A DNA stretch of 64,000 bases, from contig CANSOA010000005.1 of NCBI GenBank assembly GCA_947648495.1, positions 31,459 to 95,458 on the forward strand. The letters are read 5' to 3'. Each line of letters opens with the position of its first letter. The stretch's first letter is position 1. Under the pieces are notes generated by a model. It searched no databases. It worked only from the letters and a program-made list of their open reading frames with translations, and was not told the origin of the DNA. Source of the DNA: an uncultured Clostridium sp. (GTDB lineage: Bacteria; Bacillota; Clostridia; TANB77; CAG-508). Below are positions 7,289-15,448 of this stretch, one piece after another. Position numbers and translations under genes: made by a program.

Positions 7289-7401
7289 AGAAAGGACACC
7301 CCACCCAAAATCTCAACGTAAAAATTTCTTAATGGGAGCGGGTGTGGGGTAAAGACTAAACGAAAATTTTTAATTCTCACGTGAAAGGGGGGGATAAAGC
7401 A
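7289..7401 (+). other. Candidate cos site region upstream of terminase
   Basis: This gap between HNH and terminase genes is locally GC-rich in an AT-rich genome. It holds ACCCCACCC (from about 7299) and GGGTGTGGGGT (about 7340-7350), which can pair as an imperfect long-loop hairpin. HNH-adjacent P27-type terminases generally cut at cos sites in this position. The cut point itself cannot be read from sequence. Confidence 0.45.
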
Positions 7402-7839
7402 ATGATAAACGAGAAAAAAACTGAAGAAACCGAAACTAAAAGAGAAAAAGAACTTAAGAATTTGGTTGAAAACCTTGAAAGCAAGTTACATAAAATAGAA
7501 GAAGTCACAAAACTTAAAAAGAAGATTCAAGATAAAAAGCAAGCGATAGAAGAAGATTTACAGAAACAATTAATAGACCAAAATAAGTTTGGAAAGCAGT
7601 TTGATGATATGATTGAGGATTATTTATATTTTGTTGAATTAAAGGAAAGACTTAAACATGATATAGATATGAATGGTATAAGATATAAGACAACAGGAGG
7701 AAATGGATTTGCAACATTTAAAGCAAATGAAAGTGTAGAAAGATTACAAAAGACTAATGGACAAATGCTGAAAATATTGCAAGATTTAGATTTGAAAGCA
7801 CCTGATGAAGGTGGTGAAGACGGAAATGAGTTGCTGTAA
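7402..7839 (+). CDS. Terminase small subunit, P27 family
   Basis: Start chosen at ATG 7402 behind a GGGGGGGA SD; an in-frame GTG (7381) is further up. 145 residues: a long N-terminal coiled coil, a helical body, and the P27 C-terminal signature KTNGQMLKILQDLDLKAPD, which hands DNA to the large subunit. It overlaps the large-subunit gene by 14 bases, as is usual. Confidence 0.85.
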   Translation: MINEKKTEETETKREKELKNLVENLESKLHKIEEVTKLKKKIQDKKQAIEEDLQKQLIDQNKFGKQFDDMIEDYLYFVELKERLKHDIDMNGIRYKTTGGNGFATFKANESVERLQKTNGQMLKILQDLDLKAPDEGGEDGNELL

Positions 7840-9538
7840 AGAAATAGATGAGTATATTAGGTTTGTTGAAGAAAATCCGAATGAAGTTGACGAGGAAATA
7901 AAATTATTAATTAGGAATATTGTAAAGCCGACATTATCGAGAGATGATGTTTTTTTTGATGCTGAAATGTTAGACAAGGCGGTTAAGTATTGCGAAAAAT
8001 GGTATTATAAGTTGTTTCCATATCAGAAGTTTGCGTATGCTTTGTTTTTTATGTATGACAAGAATAATCCTGATATAGTTATTTTTCCAGATATTCTGAT
8101 TTTAATGGCTAGAGGAAATGGAAAAGATGGTATGATTATGCCTTTAGCTAATTTTTTACAGACGCATTATTATGGTGTAAAAAATTATCATATAGACATT
8201 GTGGCTACATCAGAGGAACAAGCACTAAATTCATTTAATGTTGTTTATAACATGTTAGAAACGAATAAGAATATTATGAAGAAGTATTTTTATTGGAATA
8301 AGACAGAGGTAATAAATAAGATAACACATTCGATATTAAGATACAACACGGCGAATGCAAAGACAAAAGATGGTAAGCAGACTGGTATGATTATTTTTAA
8401 TGAATTACATGCTTATGAGGACTACAAACAAATTAATGTATATAGTTCCGGACTTGGAAAAATTAAACATGCAAGAACAGTTACAATTACAACTAATGGG
8501 ACAGTAAGAGATGGTCCACTTGATGAAAAACTGTCTATGTCAAAGTTAGTATTAAATGGAGAAGAGAACTTTTTAGGATTACTACCTATTATTTACAAAG
8601 TAAATGATTTAGATAGTGTTGATATTCCAATGAAGAAGTTTTTAGAAACAGGAAATAAAAAGGATATAGATATTACAGTGTGGTGTCAGGCAAATCCAAG
8701 CTTAAGATATATGCCGATTCTGATGAATGAGTTGATACGAGATTATATTAAAATGCAGAAACAGAAGTCGTATCGAGTGGAGTTTTTTGCTAAAAGAATG
8801 AATTTGCCACAGCAGGATGAAGAACAAGTGGTTACAGATTGGAAATGTATATTAAGAGCTTCATACGAAGATGTGGAAAATGAAGTTTCAAGAACAACGG
8901 GAGAAATTGCTGGTAGAATGGCAATTGTAGGAATAGATTTTGCGTCTTTGAATGATTTTGCTAGTGCTGGATTTTTGTTTAAGAGAGATGGCGAATATAT
9001 TTGGAGACAACGAACTTGGATATGTGCTAAGAGTAAGTTTTTTGGAGATATTAAGTTTCCATTTGACAATATTGGACAAGAAGGATTTGAGGATTTTGAA
9101 ATTACAAATAAGGATTCGATTGATGGTCGAGATATAATTTTGTGGGTTTTGTCTGAGATGGCAAAATATAATGTTGTGAAAATTGTTCTTGATACATATC
9201 GATATAAATTGTTAGAACAAATCTTTAAAGAGTTAGGAATAACAATTGAGACAAAGCAAAACCCTTATGGAATGGTTCGAATGATAAGATATCCCGCGAG
9301 TATTGCAGCAATTGTTGCTCCTCGTATTGAAGTTGCTTTTGCAGAGGGGAATATCAATATTGGCAATAGTGCAATGATGAGATGGGCAATTAATAATACT
9401 TGTGTAAAAAATGGAAAAGATGGCAATAAAAAATATGAAAAGATAGAACCCAAATTAAGAAAAAATGATCCTTTTATGGCTTTTGTTGCTGCCATGAGTG
9501 CACAAGAGTTGTTAGATGAAGAAGTTATTTATGTATAG
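7826..9538 (+). CDS. Terminase large subunit
   Basis: About 570 residues from ATG 7826 (ATG 7805 also in frame). The N-terminal ATPase has a phage-type Walker A, LMARGNGKDGM, near 105 and the FNELHAYEDY region as Walker B. The C-terminal nuclease carries VGIDFASLNDFASAG near 370 and further acidic residues. It packages DNA into proheads and cuts concatemers. Followed 11 bases later by the portal gene with its own strong SD. Confidence 0.93.
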   Translation: MSCCKEIDEYIRFVEENPNEVDEEIKLLIRNIVKPTLSRDDVFFDAEMLDKAVKYCEKWYYKLFPYQKFAYALFFMYDKNNPDIVIFPDILILMARGNGKDGMIMPLANFLQTHYYGVKNYHIDIVATSEEQALNSFNVVYNMLETNKNIMKKYFYWNKTEVINKITHSILRYNTANAKTKDGKQTGMIIFNELHAYEDYKQINVYSSGLGKIKHARTVTITTNGTVRDGPLDEKLSMSKLVLNGEENFLGLLPIIYKVNDLDSVDIPMKKFLETGNKKDIDITVWCQANPSLRYMPILMNELIRDYIKMQKQKSYRVEFFAKRMNLPQQDEEQVVTDWKCILRASYEDVENEVSRTTGEIAGRMAIVGIDFASLNDFASAGFLFKRDGEYIWRQRTWICAKSKFFGDIKFPFDNIGQEGFEDFEITNKDSIDGRDIILWVLSEMAKYNVVKIVLDTYRYKLLEQIFKELGITIETKQNPYGMVRMIRYPASIAAIVAPRIEVAFAEGNINIGNSAMMRWAINNTCVKNGKDGNKKYEKIEPKLRKNDPFMAFVAAMSAQELLDEEVIYV

Positions 9539-9549
9539 GAGGTGATAAA

Positions 9550-10743
9550 ATGGGGATTAAAGCGCTTTTTCAAAAGAAAGATGGTAGCTTAGTAGATTGG
9601 CTTGAAGTTTTTTCGAAAGGAAGAGTTAGCAAAGAGTATATTGAAATGCTGGCAGTAGCACATAGTATTGACTTGATTGCTAGTATGGTTTCAAAAGCAG
9701 AAATTCAAGTTTTTAGAAAAGATAAGAAAGCAAATAAAATTATGGAACAATTTGATGATTTATATTGGAGATTAAATATTCAACCAAATTTGAATGAAAA
9801 TGGTGTTTATTTTAAATATAAATTAGTTTGCAAGTTACTTTTGGAGCAAAAAGCAATTATTGTTATGAATAAAATTCCGCAAAAAGTACCATATCTTTAT
9901 GTTGCAGATAATTATGACACAGATAATCAAATCTTATATGGAAAGACATATAAAAATATTACAATTAGTGATGATGAGGGAAATTCATTATCGGTTAAGA
10001 AAACTTATAAACAAGAAGAGGTTTTAAAGTTTTCTTTTTTTAATGAAGAAATGGTAAAAGCAGTACAAAATTATAAAAATGAAATTGGAAAATTACTAAA
10101 TGTTACTTCAAAGAAATACAAGAAAACAAATTCAGAAAAATGGAGAGTGAAAAATCCGGGTGCTCAAATCATACTGAAGGATTTAGAGACAGGAGAAGAG
10201 CTTAATAGAGAAGAATATTTGAAAAAAATGACAGGTGGATTATTAGAAGATGATGATAGTATTTTTATGCTTCCAGAACAGTTTGATTTGGAAAATTTGA
10301 ATAAAGATAGAACGAGCAATTTAAGTGATTTTAAAGATATAGTAAAAGAAATTGGAGATAGCACAGCAAGAAGGTTTAAAATACCACTAGACATATTTTA
10401 TGGCAGTAAGACAGAAAAGTCAACTGGTACAAATGATTTGATTACATTTGCAATTGACCCTATTTTTGAAAGTTTAGAAAATGGATATACAATGGGAGTG
10501 ATTGGCGAAAAGGACTGGCTTATAGGAGAAAGGCTACTGTTCAATCGTTTTACTTTACAACATAAGGATATTGGAGATTTGGCAACAAGCTTGGATAAGC
10601 TAAGAGGAATGGGATATAGTCATAATGATATTAATAGATTTTTAAGATTACCGCTTGTAGATGAGGAATGGGCTAATAAGCACTATATCACAAAAAATTA
10701 TGGTGATGTGAGAGGAGGTGAAACGGATGGAGAAGTTTCTTAA
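9550..10743 (+). CDS. Portal protein, HK97 family
   Basis: 397 residues, preceded by GGAGGTGATAAA. The stretch EMLAVAHSIDLIASMVSKAE and the later RRFKIPLDIFYGSKTEKSTG with FAIDPIFESLENG are typical of HK97-type portals, which form the dodecameric DNA gate. The C-terminus overlaps the start of the protease gene. Confidence 0.93.
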   Translation: MGIKALFQKKDGSLVDWLEVFSKGRVSKEYIEMLAVAHSIDLIASMVSKAEIQVFRKDKKANKIMEQFDDLYWRLNIQPNLNENGVYFKYKLVCKLLLEQKAIIVMNKIPQKVPYLYVADNYDTDNQILYGKTYKNITISDDEGNSLSVKKTYKQEEVLKFSFFNEEMVKAVQNYKNEIGKLLNVTSKKYKKTNSEKWRVKNPGAQIILKDLETGEELNREEYLKKMTGGLLEDDDSIFMLPEQFDLENLNKDRTSNLSDFKDIVKEIGDSTARRFKIPLDIFYGSKTEKSTGTNDLITFAIDPIFESLENGYTMGVIGEKDWLIGERLLFNRFTLQHKDIGDLATSLDKLRGMGYSHNDINRFLRLPLVDEEWANKHYITKNYGDVRGGETDGEVS

Positions 10744-11515
10744 TTTTAACAGAGTTAGTGAAAATGAAACAGAAATGTTTGTTTATGGAGATATTCGTAA
10801 AAAGGATTGGATAGATAACTGGTTTGGTACAGGACAAGACGCCACAGATGCTTTTTCTTTAAAAAATGCACTAAATGCAGTGGATACACCAAATTTAACA
10901 GTGCGAATTAATTCATATGGCGGTTCTGTTTCAGAAGGATTAGCAATTTATAGTTTGCTTTCTGATTTTAAAGGGCATGTGAAAACAATTGTGGATGGAT
11001 TTGCTTGTAGTGCTGCAAGTATTATTTTTATGGCAGGGGATGAAAGAGTTGTGCCAGAAAATGGTTTGCTTATGATACATAATGCTTGGACGGAAGCGCG
11101 TGGGGATAGCAATACAATGAAAAAAGTGGCTGAAGATTTAGAAAAGATTACACAGCCTTCTCTTAATATTTATACAAGTAAAACGAATTTGTCTGAAGAA
11201 GAAATAAAGGAAAAAATGGATAGAGAAGAATGGATTACATCAGAAGAGGCTTTTGATTGGGGATTTTCGACAAGTAGAGTAAGAAATGAAGCAAAACAAT
11301 GTTTAGAAGCAGATTATGTGCATAATTTGGTACTAAAATTGAAACAAAAGGATAAAATGATTGAAAATTTGCAAGAGAAGGCAAATCAAATGTTAGGCAG
11401 TTCAATCATATCAATTAATTCAAGTGGGATAACAGCAAAAATAACAAATCAGATTGAAGAGGACGCATGGACGTCTTTTTTTAATACAAAAATTAAAGAA
11501 AAGAGAGGTATTTGA
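10727..11515 (+). CDS. Prohead protease, ClpP-like
   Basis: ATG 10727 stands 8 bases from AGGAGG and is preferred to the in-frame GTG 10718; that choice also avoids a CGG codon at 10724. 262 residues with the ClpP fold: INSYGGSVSEG, the nucleophile region CSAASIIFMAG (Ser) and LLMIHNAW (His). It matures the capsid by cleaving scaffold or delta domains. The C-terminal helix may supply scaffold function, since no separate scaffold gene is present. Confidence 0.92.
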   Translation: MEKFLNFNRVSENETEMFVYGDIRKKDWIDNWFGTGQDATDAFSLKNALNAVDTPNLTVRINSYGGSVSEGLAIYSLLSDFKGHVKTIVDGFACSAASIIFMAGDERVVPENGLLMIHNAWTEARGDSNTMKKVAEDLEKITQPSLNIYTSKTNLSEEEIKEKMDREEWITSEEAFDWGFSTSRVRNEAKQCLEADYVHNLVLKLKQKDKMIENLQEKANQMLGSSIISINSSGITAKITNQIEEDAWTSFFNTKIKEKRGI

Positions 11516-11517
11516 AA

Positions 11518-12642
11518 ATGAAATTTGAAAACAAATTAAAGGAAGAAGTATTAGAATTATTGGATAATTCTGAAAATAAGTCAGAGGCTATTTTGGAAGC
11601 GATTGAAAAGATGAATGAGGCAAAATATGGTGATTTGATTCATGAGCTAAAAGAACAAGCAGAAAGAGCAGAAAGCAATAAAGATTATGCAAAATCTCTT
11701 AATTTAAGAGTGTTATCAAAAGAAGAGAAAGCATTTTATGAAAAGCTAAAAAACATAAAACAATCTTTTACAGGAGAACAAGAAGACACAATTCCAACAT
11801 CTATTATTGATGTTACTTTAGAAAATGTAAAAAAAGAAAGTGGAGTTTTGAAACTTGTTCGTTTTACGCCAGCAGATGTAAAAAAATGGATTTCTGCTGA
11901 AAAGTCTGGTACCTATGTATGGGGTGAATTGTATAACGGAATTGATGGTGAAATCAGTGCAAAAATTGAATCACTTAATATTGAACTAAGTAAATTGACA
12001 GCTTATTTAGCTATTCCAAAAGCGATTAGAGATTTAGGTTTGCCATTTGTAGACAGATATTTTACATCTATTTTAGAGGAAACTTTAAATGATGGTGCTG
12101 AATATGGATACTTACAAGGAAATGGAAAAACAGAGCCAATTGGAATTTATAAAATGATTGAAGAAGTTAATACAGATGCTACTCATAAGGATAAAACTGT
12201 TGATACAACGATTACTTGTTTTTCGCCAAAAGCATTGGCACCAGTAAAAGTAGCGTTATCAAACAATGGTCTTAGAGCATTGGATAAAATTTATCTAATT
12301 TGTAATCCAGAAGACAGAGCAAACTATGTTGACCCTGCTATGCTGGATAGAGAGGGAAGAAATATTTGTTCTTACAAAAATTTAGAAGTAATTGAATGTG
12401 CTAATAACCCAAAAGGAAAGGCAGTTTTTACCATTGACCAAAAATACGATATGGGATTTAGTGGCTTTAAAGTAAATGAATACAAAGAAACAAAAGCAAT
12501 GGAAGATGTTGATTTGATTATTGCGAAAGCGTATGCAAATGGAAGAGCAGTTGATGACAATACAGCATTTGTATTTGATGTAACCAAATTAGAGGAATAT
12601 GTCCCAACCGTAAAAACAATAGCAGAAACTCAAGGAGCGTAG
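11518..12642 (+). CDS. Major capsid protein, HK97 fold
   Basis: 374 residues from ATG 11518, with GAGAGGT 9 bases upstream; an in-frame TTG at 11512 is less likely. An N-terminal coiled-coil delta-like region (about 1-90) precedes the HK97-fold body, with LELSKLTAYLAIPKAIRDLG in the middle and GYLQGNGKTEPIGIY as the typical loop. Its last codons form the 5' arm of a terminator hairpin. Confidence 0.92.
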   Translation: MKFENKLKEEVLELLDNSENKSEAILEAIEKMNEAKYGDLIHELKEQAERAESNKDYAKSLNLRVLSKEEKAFYEKLKNIKQSFTGEQEDTIPTSIIDVTLENVKKESGVLKLVRFTPADVKKWISAEKSGTYVWGELYNGIDGEISAKIESLNIELSKLTAYLAIPKAIRDLGLPFVDRYFTSILEETLNDGAEYGYLQGNGKTEPIGIYKMIEEVNTDATHKDKTVDTTITCFSPKALAPVKVALSNNGLRALDKIYLICNPEDRANYVDPAMLDREGRNICSYKNLEVIECANNPKGKAVFTIDQKYDMGFSGFKVNEYKETKAMEDVDLIIAKAYANGRAVDDNTAFVFDVTKLEEYVPTVKTIAETQGA

Positions 12643-12658
12643 CAATACGTTCCTTTTT
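12634..12658 (+). terminator. Intra-operon terminator at capsid stop codon
   Basis: GGAGCGTA (12634-12641) pairs with TACGTTCC (12646-12653) with one wobble, followed by TTTTT. The stop TAG lies in the hairpin. It may lower transcription of downstream genes relative to capsid. Confidence 0.7.
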
Positions 12659-12683
12659 AAATTTAGTTAAAGGAGGAATGAAT

Positions 12684-12881
12684 ATGCCATACAAAGTGAT
12701 TTATCCGTTTAAGGATTTAGAAGACAATAACTATATCTATAAAATTAATGATAAATTTCCGTTTGATGATAAAGAAATTTCGAAAAAAAGAATAAAAGAA
12801 CTTTCTAGTACAAAAAACAAAATTGGAAAAAGATTGATTGAAGAAATAGAAGATGAAGCAAATGAAAATATAGAGAAATAG
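12684..12881 (+). CDS. Small phage head protein of unknown function
   Basis: ATG 12684 is 7 bases after AGGAGG; the in-frame ATG 12678 touches the SD. 65 residues: YKVIYPFKDLEDNNYIYK, then SKKRIKELSSTKNKIGKRLI. Proteins of this pattern sit between capsid and head-tail connector genes in many Firmicute phages, with no function known to me. Confidence 0.6.
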   Translation: MPYKVIYPFKDLEDNNYIYKINDKFPFDDKEISKKRIKELSSTKNKIGKRLIEEIEDEANENIEK

Positions 12882-12891
12882 AGGTGCTAAT

Positions 12892-13185
12892 ATGAGTGAT
12901 TTGGGATTAGTGTTTATGATTATTAAAGAGTTTAGAACAGAAAATCATATTTCACCTTTTCGAGAGAATGAGGAATTTGTGCAGTATGTGAAAGAAGGAA
13001 TTTTTAGTATTAATCAAAATTGCGGTCAAGAAGTAGATTATGACAAAGATTTAGAAGCTAGAAGTTTGCTAAAGAATTATATTTTATATGCAGACCATAA
13101 ACGTTTAGCAGAATTTAAAGAGTTGTATGGGGGTGAGTATATTGAATTACAAGCAAAGTATTACAAATCTTCCTATATACAGTGA
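12892..13185 (+). CDS. Head-tail connector protein, gp6-like
   Basis: 97 residues, all-helical. The segment FVQYVKEGIFSINQNCGQEV, then DLEARSLLKNYILYADHKRL, is the pattern of HK97 gp6/SPP1 gp15-like adaptors that form a ring under the portal. Position after capsid supports it. Overlaps the next gene. Confidence 0.75.
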   Translation: MSDLGLVFMIIKEFRTENHISPFRENEEFVQYVKEGIFSINQNCGQEVDYDKDLEARSLLKNYILYADHKRLAEFKELYGGEYIELQAKYYKSSYIQ

Positions 13186-13525
13186 CGGCGTTTTTGAGAT
13201 TTTTCAAATCAAAACAACAGAGGATACGTATTCGATAGAGTATATCAAACTAACAGGCAAGAAGATGTATTTTGAAGAATTGTCTATTTCTGATAAATTG
13301 CGTTTTGAAGCAGAGCAGAGAGATAAAAATTTAACTTTAAAGATTCGTATTCCGCAGACGAAAGAAATTACTTCAATGAATGTTTTGAAAATTGGAAAAG
13401 AGTATCACAAAGTTTATAATGTTTACCATTTTACGAATAAAGACGGATTTAAACAAAGTGATTTAACATTAATTAATTATCCAAATGTTAGATTGGAGGG
13501 AGAGTTATGGAAAAACAAGAATTGA
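13142..13525 (+). CDS. Head closure / head-tail adaptor protein
   Basis: The frame is open from ATG 13127. GGGGGTGA (13129-13136) lies 5 bases before TTG 13142, so I take TTG (about 127 residues). The ATG would place the SD inside the coding part, so the start is uncertain. A beta-rich protein in the position of SPP1 gp16-like stoppers that seal the head after packaging. Assignment rests on order and size. Confidence 0.65.
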   Translation: MNYKQSITNLPIYSDGVFEIFQIKTTEDTYSIEYIKLTGKKMYFEELSISDKLRFEAEQRDKNLTLKIRIPQTKEITSMNVLKIGKEYHKVYNVYHFTNKDGFKQSDLTLINYPNVRLEGELWKNKN

Positions 13526-13839
13526 TTAAAGTATTACAAAGTATTCATGTTGCAGTTAGTGAAGGAATACAGAACGATAAAGATGCAAATAAATTTCCGA
13601 GAATTGTGTTCTGGGAGTATTTTTGGGAGCCAATTCCTGCGAGTGGTGAGGTTTATAATACAAAAGTAACTTACCAAGTATCATTTTTCTCGGATGTCCC
13701 AAGACATTTCAAATTACTAGAACTATTAAGAAAATTACACAAGAATGGAATAAAACCTGCCGTAGAACATGAATATGTTCAAGAGGGAAACTATTTCCAT
13801 TCTTATTTTGCAATTGAGGTGTTAGAGAATGTCACGTAA
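13507..13839 (+). CDS. Tail completion / tail terminator-like protein
   Basis: 110 residues. The segment KVTYQVSFFSDVPRHFKLLE and the C-terminal YFHSYFAIEVLENVT fit the alpha/beta tail terminator proteins that cap the tail tube, but the match is to a general pattern only. Overlaps both neighbours. Confidence 0.6.
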   Translation: MEKQELIKVLQSIHVAVSEGIQNDKDANKFPRIVFWEYFWEPIPASGEVYNTKVTYQVSFFSDVPRHFKLLELLRKLHKNGIKPAVEHEYVQEGNYFHSYFAIEVLENVT

Positions 13840-14275
13840 GTCATTACATAATTTAACTAGACAAAAGAATAGTGAATTTGAAAATGTAACAGAAGGTTAT
13901 GAGGGATTTCAAGCTTTAGCAGATATCGTTGAAAAATATATTGATGGTGCCGAAAATGTAATTGCGGTCTTAGAAGTAGGAGCAGAGGAATTTGTAAAAG
14001 ATTTGAAAAAGCTCCCAAAACCGATTTCTAAGCTTAGAAAAACAGGATATACACATTTGATCGATTCATTTACCTATGAATCACATGGCAATGAAACAGT
14101 AGTCGGATGGGGTAAATACTATGGACCAATGATAGAAAATGGCTACAAGAAAAAAACAAAAAAGGGATATAAAGAAATGTCAGCAAAGGCACATTTGAAT
14201 CCTTGCTGGGACAAAAACAAAGAAAAATATTACAAAAAGATGCTTACAAAACTAGGCATGAATACAAGGGATTAG
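13829..14275 (+). CDS. HK97 gp10-like head-tail protein
   Basis: 148 residues. SKLRKTGYTHLIDSFTYE, then VVGWGKYYGPMIENGYKKKT, then HLNPCWDKNKEKYYKKML is the gp10 pattern: a small beta protein with a conserved WGxxYxxxxExG and a C-terminal helix with Px(W/F). A minor structural or chaperone protein of the connector region. Confidence 0.8.
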   Translation: MSRKSLHNLTRQKNSEFENVTEGYEGFQALADIVEKYIDGAENVIAVLEVGAEEFVKDLKKLPKPISKLRKTGYTHLIDSFTYESHGNETVVGWGKYYGPMIENGYKKKTKKGYKEMSAKAHLNPCWDKNKEKYYKKMLTKLGMNTRD

Positions 14276-14297
14276 CAAAAGGCTAGTTCCTTTTTTA
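14268..14297 (+). terminator. Intra-operon terminator at gp10 stop
   Basis: GGGATTAGC (14268-14276) pairs with GCTAGTTCC (14282-14290) through two wobble pairs, then six T residues. The stop codon is inside the stem. Confidence 0.65.
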
Positions 14298-14329
14298 TTA
14301 AAAAAATTATTTTAGGAGGAATTTTAATT

Positions 14330-14983
14330 ATGAAAACAAAAAGACCGATGATTAAGGAAACAGTTGGATCAATATATCATGCATTTAATGCACCAGAAGA
14401 CGGAAAAGATTTTGATTTAACTAAGTATGAAGAAACTATCAAAGGAAATTACGGTAAAAAAGTGAGTACTACTGAAAATACTGAAAATACTGTTGTAAGA
14501 GGAAGTGGACAAGATTATATGAGTGCGTCTCAAACATCAAGTGTTGAAAATACTCTTGAAGTACTAGCCTTTCCACCAGATGATACAGCTAGAATGAGAG
14601 GAGATAGAGTTACAAAATACGGAGTAACAAGTGGAGCATCATCTCAAAGACCATTTTTTGCATTTGGTAAAGTAGTTAAAAAAGTTGGTGGAGCGGTTGA
14701 ATACAAATGGTATCCAAAATGTCAATTAGCAGAAAATACGGATGACATTGAAACATCAGAAGAATCATTTTCAGAACAAAATGACACTTTAACTATCAAA
14801 GCATATTCATATAACGATAAAGGAGATAAGTCTTATAGTATTAATAGTGAAATGAGCAATTTCCCTGAAGGAATTACAGAAGAATTGTTTTTCGAAAATG
14901 TGGTAACTTCTGATGAAGATATAGAAAAAATATTAGCAACTTTAAATTCTGGTACAGAAGGAGAAGAAGTCGAAGGAGCGTAA
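14330..14983 (+). CDS. Major tail tube protein
   Basis: 217 residues with AGGAGG 9 bases upstream. Position between gp10 and the tail chaperone, the size, and a pattern rich in beta strands (GKVVKKVGGAVEYKWYPKCQ, then ESFSEQNDTLTIKAYSYN) match the phi13/TP901-type major tail proteins. It polymerises into the tail tube. Flanked on both sides by terminator hairpins. Confidence 0.82.
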   Translation: MKTKRPMIKETVGSIYHAFNAPEDGKDFDLTKYEETIKGNYGKKVSTTENTENTVVRGSGQDYMSASQTSSVENTLEVLAFPPDDTARMRGDRVTKYGVTSGASSQRPFFAFGKVVKKVGGAVEYKWYPKCQLAENTDDIETSEESFSEQNDTLTIKAYSYNDKGDKSYSINSEMSNFPEGITEELFFENVVTSDEDIEKILATLNSGTEGEEVEGA

Positions 14984-14991
14984 ATAAATAG

Positions 14992-15020
14992 AGGCTCTAA
15001 AATAAAATTAGAGCCTTTTA
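14992..15020 (+). terminator. Terminator after major tail protein
   Basis: AGGCTCTAA (14992-15000) and TTAGAGCCT (15008-15016) form a perfect 9-bp stem followed by TTTT. Confidence 0.8.
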
Positions 15021-15043
15021 TTGAATAAAGAAAGGAAGAAGAT

Positions 15044-15376
15044 ATGAAACAATTAGAGATTGAATTGAGAAATGGAGAGGGTCTAGTTTTAGAGGTTACA
15101 CCACTTTTTTTGGAGTATGCACAAGATTATGAGGGTGGAATTGAACAATTGCAAATAGATGCAAACAGTTCTAATAAAATAGCGAATGCACGTGTAACAA
15201 ATCATTTATTATATACAATTATTGCTTCTAATTACAAAGAAGAATTGAGTTATAGTGAAGCGGTGCGACTTGTGAAAGTAGAAGATATTGCAAAGATTAT
15301 TGGATTTATTAATGAGGAACTTCCAGAAGCGAAAGAAGTTTTTAATAAGTCAGACAAGATAAAACATAGAAGATAA
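15044..15376 (+). CDS. Tail assembly chaperone
   Basis: 110 residues just upstream of the tape measure gene, the usual place of the gpG-like chaperone. RNGEGLVLEVTPLFLEYAQ and DIAKIIGFINEELPEAKEVF fit the helical chaperone type. Only 72 bases follow before the tape measure start and they hold no second frame, so the usual gpG-gpT frameshift extension seems absent. Confidence 0.7.
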   Translation: MKQLEIELRNGEGLVLEVTPLFLEYAQDYEGGIEQLQIDANSSNKIANARVTNHLLYTIIASNYKEELSYSEAVRLVKVEDIAKIIGFINEELPEAKEVFNKSDKIKHRR

Positions 15377-15401
15377 TTTTTCGAACATATAAAAGAAAGA
15401 G

Positions 15402-15424
15402 CATCAGGTTTTCTGATGTTTTTT
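15402..15424 (+). terminator. Terminator before tape measure gene
   Basis: CATCAG (15402-15407) and CTGATG (15413-15418) with a GTTTT loop, followed by six T. Confidence 0.7.
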
Positions 15425-15448
15425 ACTATGTAAGAAAGGAGACACAAA

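Noticed and set aside
15377..15448. gpG-gpT style programmed frameshift in the tail chaperone
   Set aside because: The 72 bases before the tape measure start contain stops in all frames and a terminator, leaving no room for a second chaperone part.
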